Below are positions 44,424 to 53,498 of a stretch of 56,832 bases of DNA, piece by piece. The translations under genes and the position numbers were made by a program. Source of the DNA: an uncultured Prevotella sp. (GTDB taxonomy: Bacteria > Bacteroidota > Bacteroidia > Bacteroidales > Bacteroidaceae); NCBI GenBank assembly GCA_934183355.1, contig CAKPST010000004.1, forward strand, positions 1 through 56,832. The letters run 5' to 3'. Each line of letters begins with the position of its first letter. Position 1 is the stretch's first letter. The notes under the pieces were generated by a model. That model made no database searches and was not told the origin of the DNA. It was given only the letters and a program-made list of their open reading frames with translations.

Positions 44424-44879
44424 TTACTTCTTCTTGAGAACATAGAATTTAGCCATGTCGCCCTCAGCCTCGTTGCCGAGTGAGTCGGTCATAGCGATGC
44501 TATTGCTGTCCTTCACCTTGTAGAAGGTGTGTTCGCCGCTTGAGGGGCGTACAAGCATCAGGACGTTGCCGTCGAGCACTTCCAGGATGCCGCTTGCCTC
44601 GTCGTGTCCGTCCTTGCGACCGAGATAGTCCTGCTTCATCTCGTATGTGCTGTCAGCGTTGATAATCAGCACAGTCTTTATGCCCTCGCAGTCGGCTGCG
44701 GGCAGTGTACCCTCGTATACACCAGCTACAGAAGCCAAGTCGATGTCGGCGTTTGTGGCGGCAGAGTCGGTTACGTTTGTTGAGTCGTTGTCGTTAGCAT
44801 CCTGTGTAGTCTTCTTGCCTGTGCAAGAGATAGTCAATACGGCAGCCATGGCTGTCACAATCATCAAAGTCTTCTTCAT
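44424..44879 (-). CDS. NlpE-like copper-resistance/stress lipoprotein
   Basis: A 151-residue protein with a lipoprotein signal (residues 1-19; LTISC, lipidated Cys19), a polar Thr/Asn/Asp linker (about 20-50), and an NlpE N-terminal-type beta-barrel (about 53-151) with VAGVYEGTLPAADCEGIKT and LIINADSTYEM. NlpE senses envelope stress in E. coli; Bacteroidota homologues are mostly uncharacterised. ATG 44879 fits the lipobox; an upstream in-frame extension would bury it. The minus-strand -7 element TATCTTTG lies at 44947-44954. Confidence 0.85.
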   Translation of the reverse strand: MKKTLMIVTAMAAVLTISCTGKKTTQDANDNDSTNVTDSAATNADIDLASVAGVYEGTLPAADCEGIKTVLIINADSTYEMKQDYLGRKDGHDEASGILEVLDGNVLMLVRPSSGEHTFYKVKDSNSIAMTDSLGNEAEGDMAKFYVLKKK

Positions 44880-44946
44880 ACCTTTACGTGTTTTAATTAG
44901 TGTTATTATCCTTTTGGTTGGCGACACAAGTCGTCATAACCCGTTG

Positions 44947-44954
44947 CAAAGATA
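44947..44954 (-). promoter_or_regulatory. -7 element of the NlpE-like gene
   Basis: The minus strand reads TATCTTTG, a consensus -7 box 68 nt before the start; the -33 region is poorly matched. Confidence 0.5.
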
Positions 44955-45191
44955 TAAAAAAGATTGACACCAATGTCTAATGTTAAGGTTTTTATTTGTT
45001 AAGCTATGATGTTGCTCTTATAAAATAATGTTGGTGAAAAAATGTGGTGTATCTGCCAGAAATGCCGCAAGTGGTTTATAGCCAGTGTTGTATAGGTTGG
45101 CAGATATTCCGCTGACGGTGAAATGTACCATCCTATCTGCCATTTTTGAGCCTTCATCTACCATTCATTTTTTTGTGAAATGAGAATGAGT

Positions 45192-45300
45192 TTGCAAGTA
45201 AGGCTTGTTTGCATTGCAAGTAAGGCTTAGTTGCATTGCAAACAAGCCTTAGTTGCACATCAAACAAGCCCAAGTTGCAATGCAAACAAGCCTTAGTTGC
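45192..45300. repeat. 22-bp tandem repeats
   Basis: TTGC recurs at 45209, 45231, 45253, 45275 and 45297 with exact 22-bp spacing, after a partial first unit at 45192. The typical unit is TTGCATTGCAAACAAGCCTT plus AG. The inner word switches between AAGGCTT and AAGCCTT, i.e. between complementary forms. Confidence 0.85.
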
Positions 45301-45320
45301 GACATGCAGTTTTTCGCGCG

Positions 45321-45372
45321 TGGCGGATGGCTATGTATTTATGGCAGATGGCTATGTGTTTGTGGCAGATGG
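45321..45372. repeat. 21-bp tandem repeats
   Basis: Two full units of TGGCRGATGGCTATGTRTTT plus R (45321-45341 and 45342-45362) are followed by a partial copy, TGGCAGATGG. Confidence 0.8.
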
Positions 45373-45496
45373 AATGGTATATATGAGGCTATTTGCGGAA
45401 TGTGCCATTCGTGCTAATGTGCTGTATTTCAATGTGATATGCTGATGAAAAGGCGCTTTGTGGCAGATGGTAGATGAAAACGCAAACTTATATAAC

Positions 45497-45528
45497 AAAA
45501 AAGAGGATGTTAAATGAATAACATCCTC
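45497..45528 (-). terminator. Terminator of tRNA-Arg(ACG)
   Basis: GAGGATGTTA (45503-45512) pairs with TAACATCCTC (45519-45528); on the minus strand a run of T residues follows (complement of 45497-45502). Confidence 0.85.
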
Positions 45529-45542
45529 CTCTTAGGGTTTTG

Positions 45543-45616
45543 TGACTCCGGCAGGATTCAAACCTGCAACCTTCTGATCCGTAGTCAGATGCTCTATTCA
45601 GTTGAGCTACGGAGCC
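45543..45616 (-). tRNA. tRNA-Arg (anticodon ACG)
   Basis: A 74-nt cloverleaf on the minus strand. The acceptor GGCTCCG pairs with CGGAGTC, the anticodon stem is TCTGA/TCAGA, and the loop CTACGGA gives anticodon ACG (A34 normally becomes inosine). The T-arm is GCAGGTTTGAATCCTGC and the discriminator A. No encoded CCA. Confidence 0.93.
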
Positions 45617-45656
45617 ATACCGTTTAACAATCATGCTTGTTTCTTGATTGCGGGTG

Positions 45657-45688
45657 CAAAGGTATAACTTTTAGTCGAACCCACCAAA
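45657..45688 (-). promoter_or_regulatory. Promoter of tRNA-Arg(ACG)
   Basis: On the minus strand TTTG (45685-45688) and TACCTTTG (45657-45664) have a 20-nt spacer. Confidence 0.8.
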
Positions 45689-45791
45689 TGTTTTGGCAAC
45701 TTTTTTTGATTTTTCTTCAAAAAACATTGTCCTTAGCCTGTTTTTGATTAAAAAATAGGGGACGTTTACGGTGAGAGAATGAAAAAAACAC

Positions 45792-45799
45792 TAACTTTG
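45792..45799 (+). promoter_or_regulatory. -7 element of the FGE-sialidase gene
   Basis: TAACTTTG lies 57 nt before the ATG; the -33 match is weak (TTTA). Confidence 0.5.
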
Positions 45800-45856
45800 C
45801 GGTAGTTATCTTAAACTGCAAAACAATTTATCTACTAAATATCTATATATATAATA

Positions 45857-47809
45857 ATGTCAGAATCAAGAAAAAGGATAATGCCGTTATTGTCACTGTT
45901 CGCATTGTCGACTTTGTCAGCTGTGGCTCAGTCGGCTAATGACCGTGGCAATCTTGTGCCATTGGTGGAGATACCGGCAGGCAGTTTCTATATGGGTAGC
46001 GATGGTGAAGGCGAGAACTACGACGAAGCGCCAGTTCATCGTGTCGTCATCTCACGCTCGTTTCGCATGGGACGCACGGAGGTGACCAACGCCCAGTATG
46101 AGCAGTTTCGTCCCGAGCACCGCAAGTTGCGTGGCAAGGACAATGTGTCTACCGAGGACGACGACGCTGTGGTGAATGTCAGCTACCAGGATGCCGTCGA
46201 CTTCTGTCGCTGGCTGAGCGAGCGCGAGGGCAAAACCTATCGCCTGCCAACGGAGGCAGAGTGGGAATATGCATGTCGTGCCGGCACATATACATTATAT
46301 TATACAGGCGACGGACTGCCGCAGTCGATGCAGCGCAACCAGACTATTGCACGCGACTATAAACCTGTGTCGCTGAAGGTGGGCACCACTCAGCCCAACG
46401 CCTTCGGTCTGTACGACATGCACGGCAATGTGGAGGAGTGGTGCAGCGACTGGTATGCGCCCTATTGTGGCACCGAGCAGACCGACCCCACGGGACCCAG
46501 CGACGGACTCTATCGTGTGACGCGTGGCGGAAGCCACCACACTCCAACGCAATACCTGCGTAGCGCCAACCGTATGGCTATGATTCCCGAAGACCGCCAT
46601 TCGCTGACTGGGTTTCGTGTAGTGCAGTCGGATGCGCCATTTGAACTTGTCGACCAGTCGAAGCCTTTCTTCATGGACCCCATACCCTTCGTCATACCGC
46701 CAGTGTCTGCCGACGTTCCGTTCTACAGTCACAATCATCAGCCCTCGGTGACATGGTGTGACAATGGCGACTTGATAGCCGCATGGTTCACTGCCAATGC
46801 CGAGAATGGGCGAGGCATGGAGGTGATAGCATCGCGACTGCCACATGGAGCACAGGCATGGCAGCCGGCAACACGATTCTTCATGGTGCCCGACCGCAAT
46901 GTCACAGGCACATCGCTGTTCAATGACGGCAAGGGTAGGCTGCTGCACTTCAATGGTGTTGAGGCTGCCGGCGACTGGCAGAACCTGGCACTTGTGATGC
47001 GTGAGAGCACCGACAACGGATATTCGTGGAGCCGTCCACGCATCATCGAGGCAGAACATGCCAAGCGCCATCAGGTGGTGTCGGGTACGGTTAGCGACAG
47101 CCGTGGCTGGATTTATCAAGTGTGCGACGCTGGACCAGGCGGCAACGACGGGGCTTCAGTACACATCAGTCGTGATGGTGGCAAGACATGGGCTGACCCT
47201 TGGGACGGAGCACCGCTGCCCCAATTTGTGGAGGGCGGCAAGGGCAGCACTATAGCAGGAATACATGCTGGACTCGTAGTGCTCGGCGACGGCAGGTTGA
47301 TGGCTCTTGGACGTGGCAACTCTATCGTTGGCAAGGACGGACGTCGACACATGCCAATGTCCATTTCAGCCGACAAGGGCAAGACGTGGACATATCATGC
47401 CACCCAACTTCCGCCCATCGACGGCGGACAGCGCCTTGTGCTGATGCGACTGAAGGAGGGACCACTGATGCTGGTGGCATTCACCGACCATCCGCAGCGC
47501 ACGCCAGAGGCAGAGCGTGGCATGGACTTCAAGCTCAATGGCAAGATGACGCATGGCTACGGCATGTATGTAGCCCTGTCTTATGACGAGGGCAAGACGT
47601 GGCCCGTGCGCCGACTCGTCACCGACGGCAAGCAGCGTCATCTCAATGGAGGCGCATGGACAGGCTATTTTGACATGGATGCCACACATGCCGAGCCACG
47701 TGGCTATCTTGCCGGAACGCAGTCGCCAGATGGCACAATACATATATTGAGCAGTCGTCTGCACTATCGTTTCAATCTGAAGTGGATAGAGAAGGCAAAA
47801 GTAAGATAA
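45857..47809 (+). CDS. FGE-fold / sialidase-like fusion, exported
   Basis: A 650-residue protein. Residues 1-24 are a signal peptide (ending SAVAQ). Residues 33-258 are an FGE/SUMF1-like domain (EIPAGSFYMGSDGEGENYDEAP, then RLPTEAEWEYACRAGT, GLYDMHGNVEEWCSDWY, TRGGS and TGFRVV). The active-site Cys pair is not seen near SANRMAMI, so true formylglycine formation is doubtful. Residues 280-650 are a sialidase-like six-bladed propeller with Asp boxes: STDNGYSW, SRDGGKTW, SADKGKTW and SYDEGKTW. It probably acts on host or plant glycans in the periplasm or outside. The next gene, a GH28-like protein 18 nt away, supports a carbohydrate role. Confidence 0.85.
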   Translation: MSESRKRIMPLLSLFALSTLSAVAQSANDRGNLVPLVEIPAGSFYMGSDGEGENYDEAPVHRVVISRSFRMGRTEVTNAQYEQFRPEHRKLRGKDNVSTEDDDAVVNVSYQDAVDFCRWLSEREGKTYRLPTEAEWEYACRAGTYTLYYTGDGLPQSMQRNQTIARDYKPVSLKVGTTQPNAFGLYDMHGNVEEWCSDWYAPYCGTEQTDPTGPSDGLYRVTRGGSHHTPTQYLRSANRMAMIPEDRHSLTGFRVVQSDAPFELVDQSKPFFMDPIPFVIPPVSADVPFYSHNHQPSVTWCDNGDLIAAWFTANAENGRGMEVIASRLPHGAQAWQPATRFFMVPDRNVTGTSLFNDGKGRLLHFNGVEAAGDWQNLALVMRESTDNGYSWSRPRIIEAEHAKRHQVVSGTVSDSRGWIYQVCDAGPGGNDGASVHISRDGGKTWADPWDGAPLPQFVEGGKGSTIAGIHAGLVVLGDGRLMALGRGNSIVGKDGRRHMPMSISADKGKTWTYHATQLPPIDGGQRLVLMRLKEGPLMLVAFTDHPQRTPEAERGMDFKLNGKMTHGYGMYVALSYDEGKTWPVRRLVTDGKQRHLNGGAWTGYFDMDATHAEPRGYLAGTQSPDGTIHILSSRLHYRFNLKWIEKAKVR

Positions 47810-47827
47810 GAACAAAACATAAAGACA

Positions 47828-49123
47828 ATGATAAATCTGTTTCTTTCAGCCGTCATCAGCATCCTTTCGTTTGGTGCTGTGCCAGGCAATGAGTCGGTCA
47901 ACAATGCTGCTGCCATCAATCGCGCCATAGAGGCGTGTGCCAAAAAGGGTGGTGGAGAGGTGGTGGTGCCTAAGGGAGTGTTCACCACAGGTTCGGTATA
48001 TCTGAAGTCGGGCGTGGTGTTGAGGCTCGATGAGGGCGCAGTGTTGCGAGGTTCGGCGAATATAGCCGACTATAAGCCACTCGTCACCAGTCGCAATCTC
48101 TCTAAATATGAGAGTGGACACGGCACCGTCAACTACAACAGTGCCACCGACCCACAATGGTCGTTGGCGATGATATTTGCTGTCGATGTAGACCACTCGG
48201 GTATAACGGGCAAGGGATGCATCGACGGAGCCGACGTGCGCAATCCACTTGGCGAGGAACACATGCGTGGTCCGCACACTATCCTGATGTCGGGATGCGA
48301 GGACATGAAGTTTGAAGACTTCAGTGTGCGCCACTCTGCCAACTACGCCTTCCTTGGTTATGTGCTGAAGGATGTGCGTTTTGAACGCCTACTCGTTGAG
48401 GGAGGATGGGACGGCATACACATTCGTGGCGGCAAGGACGTGAGTATATTGAAATGTGAGTTTCACACTGGCGACGACGCCATAGCCGGAGGCTACTGGG
48501 AGAATATGCTCATCAATGGTTGCACCATCAACTCGTCGTGCAACGGACTCCGTATGATAATGCCGTCGGACGGACTGGAAGTGTCCGACTGCAAGATATA
48601 CGGACCAGGTAGCTATGAGCACATCACGTCGCATCGCACCAATTCCGAGGCAGGCATCAATCTCGAACCCGGAGGTTGGGGGAAAGCACCTGGACGTATG
48701 GATAATATCGTCATTCGCAGAAACGTGATGGAGCGTGTGCTGACCCCTCTGTCGGTGACACTCAGCGACGACAACACGGCAGGCAAGATAGTGGTGGAGG
48801 ACATTGTGGCGCGAGGCATCACACGCATGGCGCTGTCGGTGAAGAGTTGGGGCAAGGCACCCACCGACGAGGTGGTGATGCGCCGCTGCCGTATGGAGTT
48901 TGACGGCATCGACGACCCACAGTTGCCCGAGTGGTTTAAGACGCACAATACAAGCGAATGGCCCGTATTTCCATGTTGGGGTATGTATTTTCGCAATGTC
49001 GGTAAGGTGGATGTTGCTGACGTAGTGCTCACGGTCAAGGGCAAGGACTATCGCGAGGCATTCATGATAGACAATGTAGATGTCGACAATTTAGGTCAAG
49101 GATGCAAGGTCGAAAATAAATAG
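47828..49123 (+). CDS. GH28-like right-handed beta-helix protein
   Basis: A 431-residue protein. A short hydrophobic N-terminus (about 1-16) leads straight into SFGAVPGNESVNNAAAINRAI, the usual opening of polygalacturonase-type beta-helix proteins. Beta-helix coils follow (GGEVVVPKGVFTTGSVYLKSG, then the HTGDDAIAGG motif near 217-226). The DD pair is kept, but the classical GHG motif reads SSCNGLRM. It could cleave or bind a uronic-acid glycan; the exact substrate is unclear. Probably transcribed with the FGE-sialidase gene. Confidence 0.82.
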   Translation: MINLFLSAVISILSFGAVPGNESVNNAAAINRAIEACAKKGGGEVVVPKGVFTTGSVYLKSGVVLRLDEGAVLRGSANIADYKPLVTSRNLSKYESGHGTVNYNSATDPQWSLAMIFAVDVDHSGITGKGCIDGADVRNPLGEEHMRGPHTILMSGCEDMKFEDFSVRHSANYAFLGYVLKDVRFERLLVEGGWDGIHIRGGKDVSILKCEFHTGDDAIAGGYWENMLINGCTINSSCNGLRMIMPSDGLEVSDCKIYGPGSYEHITSHRTNSEAGINLEPGGWGKAPGRMDNIVIRRNVMERVLTPLSVTLSDDNTAGKIVVEDIVARGITRMALSVKSWGKAPTDEVVMRRCRMEFDGIDDPQLPEWFKTHNTSEWPVFPCWGMYFRNVGKVDVADVVLTVKGKDYREAFMIDNVDVDNLGQGCKVENK

Positions 49124-49128
49124 TTTTG

Positions 49129-49160
49129 TTTGTTTTTGTGCGATACTTTCAGTAACTTTG
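49129..49160 (+). promoter_or_regulatory. Promoter of rlmN
   Basis: TTTG (49129-49132) and TAACTTTG (49153-49160) with a 20-nt spacer, 22 nt before the ATG. Confidence 0.7.
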
Positions 49161-49182
49161 CATTCATAACTATATTTATATT

Positions 49183-50241
49183 ATGACAGAAAACAAGAAA
49201 ACACTGCTCGGACTTTCGCTCGCAGAGCTTAAGGAAGTTGCTAAGTCGCTCGGTATGCCAGCCTTCACGGGCGGTCAGATAGCCAAGTGGCTCTACGTGC
49301 AGCATGTCGACTCAATCGACGACATGACCAATATATCGAAGGCAAACCGTGAGAAACTCGCAGCCGAATACACCGTGGGCTGCATGCCCCACATAGAGTG
49401 CCAGAAGTCGAAGGACGGCACCATCAAGTATCTCTTTCCGACGGCGTCGGGCAAGCACGTCGAGACGGTGTATATCCCCGATCACGACCGCGCCACACTC
49501 TGTGTGTCGTGCGAGGTGGGCTGCAAGATGAACTGCCTCTTCTGCCAGACTGGTAAGCAGGGATTTGAGGGCTATCTCACTGTGACCGACATTCTCAACC
49601 AGATATATTCGCTGCCCGAGCGTGACAAGCTCACCAACATCGTGTTTATGGGACAGGGCGAGCCGATGGACAACCTCGACAATGTGCTGAAGGCAACCGA
49701 GGTGTTGACATCCGACTATGGCTATGCATGGAGTCCGAAGCGCATCACGGTGAGCAGCGTTGGCGTGAAGAAGAAGTTGAAGCGATTCCTCGACGAGAGC
49801 GAGTGTCATGTGGCTATCAGTATGCACTCGCCCATACCCGAACAGCGTGCCATGCTCATGCCGGCAGAGCGCGGAATGAGCATCACAGAGATTATCGACT
49901 TGATGCGTGAGTATGACTTCACCCATCAGCGCCGCCTCTCGTTCGAGTATATCATGTTCCGTGGTGTGAACGATTCGATGACACATGCCCGCGAGATAGT
50001 GAAGCTGACAAAGGGACTGTTCTGCCGCATCAACCTCATACGATTCCACAAGATTCCTAACGTGGACCTCGAAGGATGCGACGAGCAGAAGATGGAGGCG
50101 TTCCGCGACTATCTCAACAATCACGGCATCATCACAACAATACGTGCAAGCCGAGGACAGGACATATTCGCTGCGTGTGGACTGCTGTCTACTGCCAAGG
50201 CGATAGAGGAGGAGAGAAACGTAGAGTTGAGAGTTGAATAA
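49183..50241 (+). CDS. rlmN: 23S rRNA (adenine2503-C2)-methyltransferase RlmN
   Basis: A 352-residue radical-SAM enzyme. The [4Fe-4S] cluster motif is in CEVGCKMNCLFCQTG (about residues 110-124). MGQGEPMDNLDN binds SAM, and the C-terminal CGLL Cys, in RGQDIFAACGLLS (about 325-337), forms the methyl-adenosine adduct. It methylates A2503 of 23S rRNA and A37 of some tRNAs. Length is normal. The DUF4837 gene begins right after its stop. Confidence 0.96.
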   Translation: MTENKKTLLGLSLAELKEVAKSLGMPAFTGGQIAKWLYVQHVDSIDDMTNISKANREKLAAEYTVGCMPHIECQKSKDGTIKYLFPTASGKHVETVYIPDHDRATLCVSCEVGCKMNCLFCQTGKQGFEGYLTVTDILNQIYSLPERDKLTNIVFMGQGEPMDNLDNVLKATEVLTSDYGYAWSPKRITVSSVGVKKKLKRFLDESECHVAISMHSPIPEQRAMLMPAERGMSITEIIDLMREYDFTHQRRLSFEYIMFRGVNDSMTHAREIVKLTKGLFCRINLIRFHKIPNVDLEGCDEQKMEAFRDYLNNHGIITTIRASRGQDIFAACGLLSTAKAIEEERNVELRVE

Positions 50242-50242
50242 A

Positions 50243-51202
50243 ATGTACAAGTACATGACACGTCTGCTGTTTACCATCTGCTGCCTGCTCCTTACAGCCT
50301 GCAACGGTCGCAAGAGCATGCTGCCAGCCAGTGGTGGACGTCCGTTTGAGGTGACAGTGGTGGGCGATGTGGACAGCGTCTTGTACAGAGTGTTGAGTAT
50401 AGAGGTGGAGGGGCTGCCACAGTCGGAGCCAATGTTCGACGTGCGTGAGCCTAATGTCAAGTCCTCCGAGGCACTGTCGGGAGTGTTGCGCTATGCACGC
50501 TCACTGATAGTTGTCGACATCAACCACAAGAAATACGACCGACTGAAACTGGAGTGGAAACACAATGTGTATGCCGAGCCGCAAGTGGTGGTGCGTGTCT
50601 GCGCCCCGTCTGCACGGTGCTTGAATGACACGGCAGCCGACGGCACGTGGCTACAGGGCAAAGCCCCATTGCTGCTGCAACGGCTGAAAGAGCATGAGAT
50701 GAATGCCTACACCGAGCTGTTGCGACGCAAACACAATCCCAAGATGGAGGCGGAAGTGAAGCGAATGTTTGGTTTCGACATACTTATCCCTGCCGATATG
50801 AAGTCGAGCAAGAAGGGTAAGGACTTCATCTGGATATCCAACGACTCGCCAACGGCGATGCAGAACATCTGCATCTACAAGCAGTCGTTTGGCAAGCGCG
50901 ACAGCGTGATGCGCGTAAACATCAAGGGCGAGACCGACTCGATGTACATGTCGACGGTGCACGATGCCTGTAGCGTGACCCGTAAGGAGAATGTGCGGCA
51001 AGGTTTCGTCGTGGAAGAATGGCGTGGACTGTGGGAGATGCGTGGCGACGCTATGGGCGGACCGCTTGTGGCTCGCACGGTGTCGGGGCGTGTTAAGCAC
51101 GAGGTGGTGACAGTGGAAGGATTTCTTTATGCCCCGGGAAAGCAGAAGCGCAATCTGATGATGCAGCTCGAAGCCATTGTCAGCAACACGCCAAATATAT
51201 AG
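50243..51202 (+). CDS. DUF4837-family lipoprotein
   Basis: A 319-residue protein with a lipoprotein signal (residues 1-20; LLLTAC, lipidated Cys20) followed by an alpha/beta region with GRPFEVTVVGD, MFDVREPN and LIVVDINHKKY, and a C-terminal FVVEEWRGLWEMRGDAMGGP. This matches my knowledge of Bacteroidota DUF4837 proteins; the function is unknown. ATG 50243 starts right after the rlmN stop. It probably sits in the periplasm attached to a membrane. Confidence 0.82.
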   Translation: MYKYMTRLLFTICCLLLTACNGRKSMLPASGGRPFEVTVVGDVDSVLYRVLSIEVEGLPQSEPMFDVREPNVKSSEALSGVLRYARSLIVVDINHKKYDRLKLEWKHNVYAEPQVVVRVCAPSARCLNDTAADGTWLQGKAPLLLQRLKEHEMNAYTELLRRKHNPKMEAEVKRMFGFDILIPADMKSSKKGKDFIWISNDSPTAMQNICIYKQSFGKRDSVMRVNIKGETDSMYMSTVHDACSVTRKENVRQGFVVEEWRGLWEMRGDAMGGPLVARTVSGRVKHEVVTVEGFLYAPGKQKRNLMMQLEAIVSNTPNI

Positions 51203-51231
51203 ACTAATTATTTATACATAATATATAAACA

Positions 51232-52467
51232 ATGGAAGACAGAAAAATACGCGTTGCAATAACGCATGGCGATACCAACGGTATCGGATATGAGCTTATT
51301 TTTAAAACCTTTGCCGAGTCGGAGATGCTTGACCTTTGCACTCCTATCATCTACGGTTCGCCCAAAATAGCAGCCTATCACCGCAAGGCGATAAATACAC
51401 AGGCAAACTTCAGCATTATCAATAAGGCAGAGGATGCACAGGACGGACGTGTAAACCTGCTCGCTTGCTTTGACGAGGACGTGAAGGTGGACCTCGGCAT
51501 ACCCACAAAGGAGTCGGGCGAGGCAGCGCTCAAGGCGCTCGACCGTGCTATGACCGACTTCCGTAGTCAACTATTCGACGTGTTGGTGGCTTGTCCAGTC
51601 AACCCAGCAAATATGTCCGACTCCAACTTCACCTATCGTGGACTGAAGGAATACTCAGAGACAAGCATCGGCGACGGAGCTAAGGGCTTGAAGATGATGA
51701 TAAACGAGTCGCTGCGCATAGCCCTCGTCACCAACGGACTCGCACTCAAGGACGTGCCTTCGCACATCACTGAGGACGTGCTCATGTCGAAGATACGCAC
51801 CGTCAACGAGGCGATGAAGCGCGACTTCCGTCTATCCAACCCACGTATCGGTGTGCTTGCGCTCAACAGCACCGCCAATGGCGAGGAAGAGAAGAACATC
51901 ATCGGTCCGGCTGTGTGCAAGGCTGCCGACGAGGGCATCAACGTCTATGGTCCGTATTCTGCCGACGAGTATTTCGGACAGAACATATACGACGCCTTTG
52001 ACGTGACACTCGCCATGTACGACGACCAGGCAGTGATACCATTCACAACACTCATGCAGAACGACGGCATCAACTATGTAGCTTCGTTGCCACTTGTATG
52101 CACGTCGCCAGCACAGACCCCCGACTTCGACGTAGCCGGACAGGGCATCAGCGACGAGAGTTCGTTGCGTCATGCCATATTCGAGGCCATCGACATCGTG
52201 CGCAATCGCGAGGAGTATGACATCCCACTTGCCAATCCTCTACAGAAGCTATATCACGAAAAGCGCGACGAGAGCGAGAAGGTGCGCTTCTCTATACCCA
52301 AGAAGCGCGAGGGATTCCGCCCCGACCGCAAGCCGTCAACAAGAAACGAACACACACGTACTGCGTATGACAACAAGCCAGCTGCCGAGGCTTCGCAGCC
52401 GGCACAGGCTCCACAGGCTGTACAGACAGCCCCAGCTCCACAGGCAGCACAGGCAACAAACGAATAA
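51232..52467 (+). CDS. pdxA: 4-hydroxythreonine-4-phosphate dehydrogenase
   Basis: A 411-residue protein. The catalytic core (about residues 1-345) has the PdxA motifs ITHGDTNGIGYELI (about 9-22), ACPVNPANM, VTNGLALKDVP and MYDDQAVIPFT, and the metal-binding His/Asp positions. It oxidises 4-phosphohydroxy-L-threonine in vitamin B6 synthesis. The C-terminus (about 350-411) is a basic then Ala/Pro/Gln-rich tail absent from most PdxA proteins, likely disordered. A YbhN-like gene starts 6 nt later. Confidence 0.93.
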   Translation: MEDRKIRVAITHGDTNGIGYELIFKTFAESEMLDLCTPIIYGSPKIAAYHRKAINTQANFSIINKAEDAQDGRVNLLACFDEDVKVDLGIPTKESGEAALKALDRAMTDFRSQLFDVLVACPVNPANMSDSNFTYRGLKEYSETSIGDGAKGLKMMINESLRIALVTNGLALKDVPSHITEDVLMSKIRTVNEAMKRDFRLSNPRIGVLALNSTANGEEEKNIIGPAVCKAADEGINVYGPYSADEYFGQNIYDAFDVTLAMYDDQAVIPFTTLMQNDGINYVASLPLVCTSPAQTPDFDVAGQGISDESSLRHAIFEAIDIVRNREEYDIPLANPLQKLYHEKRDESEKVRFSIPKKREGFRPDRKPSTRNEHTRTAYDNKPAAEASQPAQAPQAVQTAPAPQAAQATNE

Positions 52468-52473
52468 TCGCGA

Positions 52474-53451
52474 TTGAAAACCAAATATCAGAACGCCTTT
52501 TTCCTCTTCGGAATGGCGGTACTCATCATTATGCTGACACAGCTCGACTACACACAGGTGTGGCGCGGGCTGTGTCATGCTGGTTATTGGTCGGTAGCCG
52601 TAGTGGCGCTGTGGGCATTTCTGTATGTCTTCAACACAGCGTCGTGGTATATCATCATCAACTCAGGTGGCAAGACACCTGTCAAGTTCTGGTGGTTGTA
52701 TAAAATCACGGTCTCAGGCTTCGCCCTCAACTATGCCACACCAGGCGGACTGATGGGCGGCGAACCCTATCGCATCATGTCGCTCTCGCCAATCATAGGC
52801 GGCGAGCGTGCGTCGTCGTCGGTCATACTCTTTGCTATGACCCACATCTTCAGTCACTTCTGGTTTTGGCTGCTTTCGGTGGTGCTCTATCTGCTGGTGA
52901 GGCACGTCGATGTGTTCATGGGTGGACTCCTCGCGGCAGTCACGGCATTCTGCATGCTCGGACTGTGGTTTTTCATCGTGGGCTATCGCAAGGGACTCGC
53001 CCGACGAGCACTCAGTGTGCTCAGCCACATACCCGGAATGAAACGTTGGGTAGCACGCTATGTAGACCAGCACCGCGACCAACTCGACACCATAGACCGT
53101 CAGATAGCAGCCCTGCACAGTCAGAATAGACGCACGTTTGTGTCGGCTGTGCTCCTCGAACTGATGTGTCGTGTGTGCTCAGCGGCAGAGATATACTTTG
53201 TGCTGCGTGTGCTCATGCCGTCAGCCAACTATGCCGACTGCATACTCATACTCGCCTTCACGTCGCTGTTTGCCAATCTCCTGTTCTTCATACCGCTGCA
53301 ATTAGGTGGACGCGAGGGCGGATTTCTTATGTCGGCGGCAGGACTCGGACTCAAGGCGAGCGAAGGAGCCTTTGTGGCACTCATAGTGCGTCTGCGCGAA
53401 CTCGTGTGGACAGGCATCGGATTGTTGCTGATAAAAATCACTAAAAAATAG
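52474..53451 (+). CDS. YbhN/UPF0104-type membrane protein (LPG-synthase TM domain)
   Basis: A 325-residue polytopic inner-membrane protein with about eight hydrophobic segments. It has the family motif YATPGGLMGGEPYRIMSL (about residues 87-104), a cytoplasmic helix near 190-215, and a C-terminal PLQLGGREGGFLMSAAGLG (about 270-288). The family includes the flippase part of MprF and proteins affecting lipids or polyprenols; the exact substrate is unknown. The start is TTG 52474; no ATG lies before the first membrane segment except inside it. Confidence 0.82.
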   Translation: MKTKYQNAFFLFGMAVLIIMLTQLDYTQVWRGLCHAGYWSVAVVALWAFLYVFNTASWYIIINSGGKTPVKFWWLYKITVSGFALNYATPGGLMGGEPYRIMSLSPIIGGERASSSVILFAMTHIFSHFWFWLLSVVLYLLVRHVDVFMGGLLAAVTAFCMLGLWFFIVGYRKGLARRALSVLSHIPGMKRWVARYVDQHRDQLDTIDRQIAALHSQNRRTFVSAVLLELMCRVCSAAEIYFVLRVLMPSANYADCILILAFTSLFANLLFFIPLQLGGREGGFLMSAAGLGLKASEGAFVALIVRLRELVWTGIGLLLIKITKK

Positions 53452-53498
53452 TCGGCTATAGTCCTTATCTCAATAATTATATGTAATTTTGCTACGTA

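Larger units (their letters stand above)
44980..45490. other. Gene-free spacer with short tandem repeats
   Basis: About 500 bases between the lipoprotein promoter and the tRNA-Arg(ACG) terminator without a credible gene. The word GGCAGAT, or its complement, recurs near 45100, 45135, 45340, 45365 and 45460. Two tandem arrays are annotated separately. A short reading frame at 45236-45445 translates the repeats and is probably not real. Confidence 0.7.

Noticed and set aside
45192..45300. 22-bp repeats as a possible CRISPR array
   Set aside because: The units are directly adjacent, with no spacers between them.
45236..45445. 69-codon reading frame in the spacer
   Set aside because: It only translates the short tandem repeats and has no start signal or recognisable protein features.
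44340..45700. Right-hand direct repeat of the tRNA-Ser fragment
   Set aside because: I looked for the T-arm and acceptor words beyond the operon; only an unrelated tRNA-Arg(ACG) is present.
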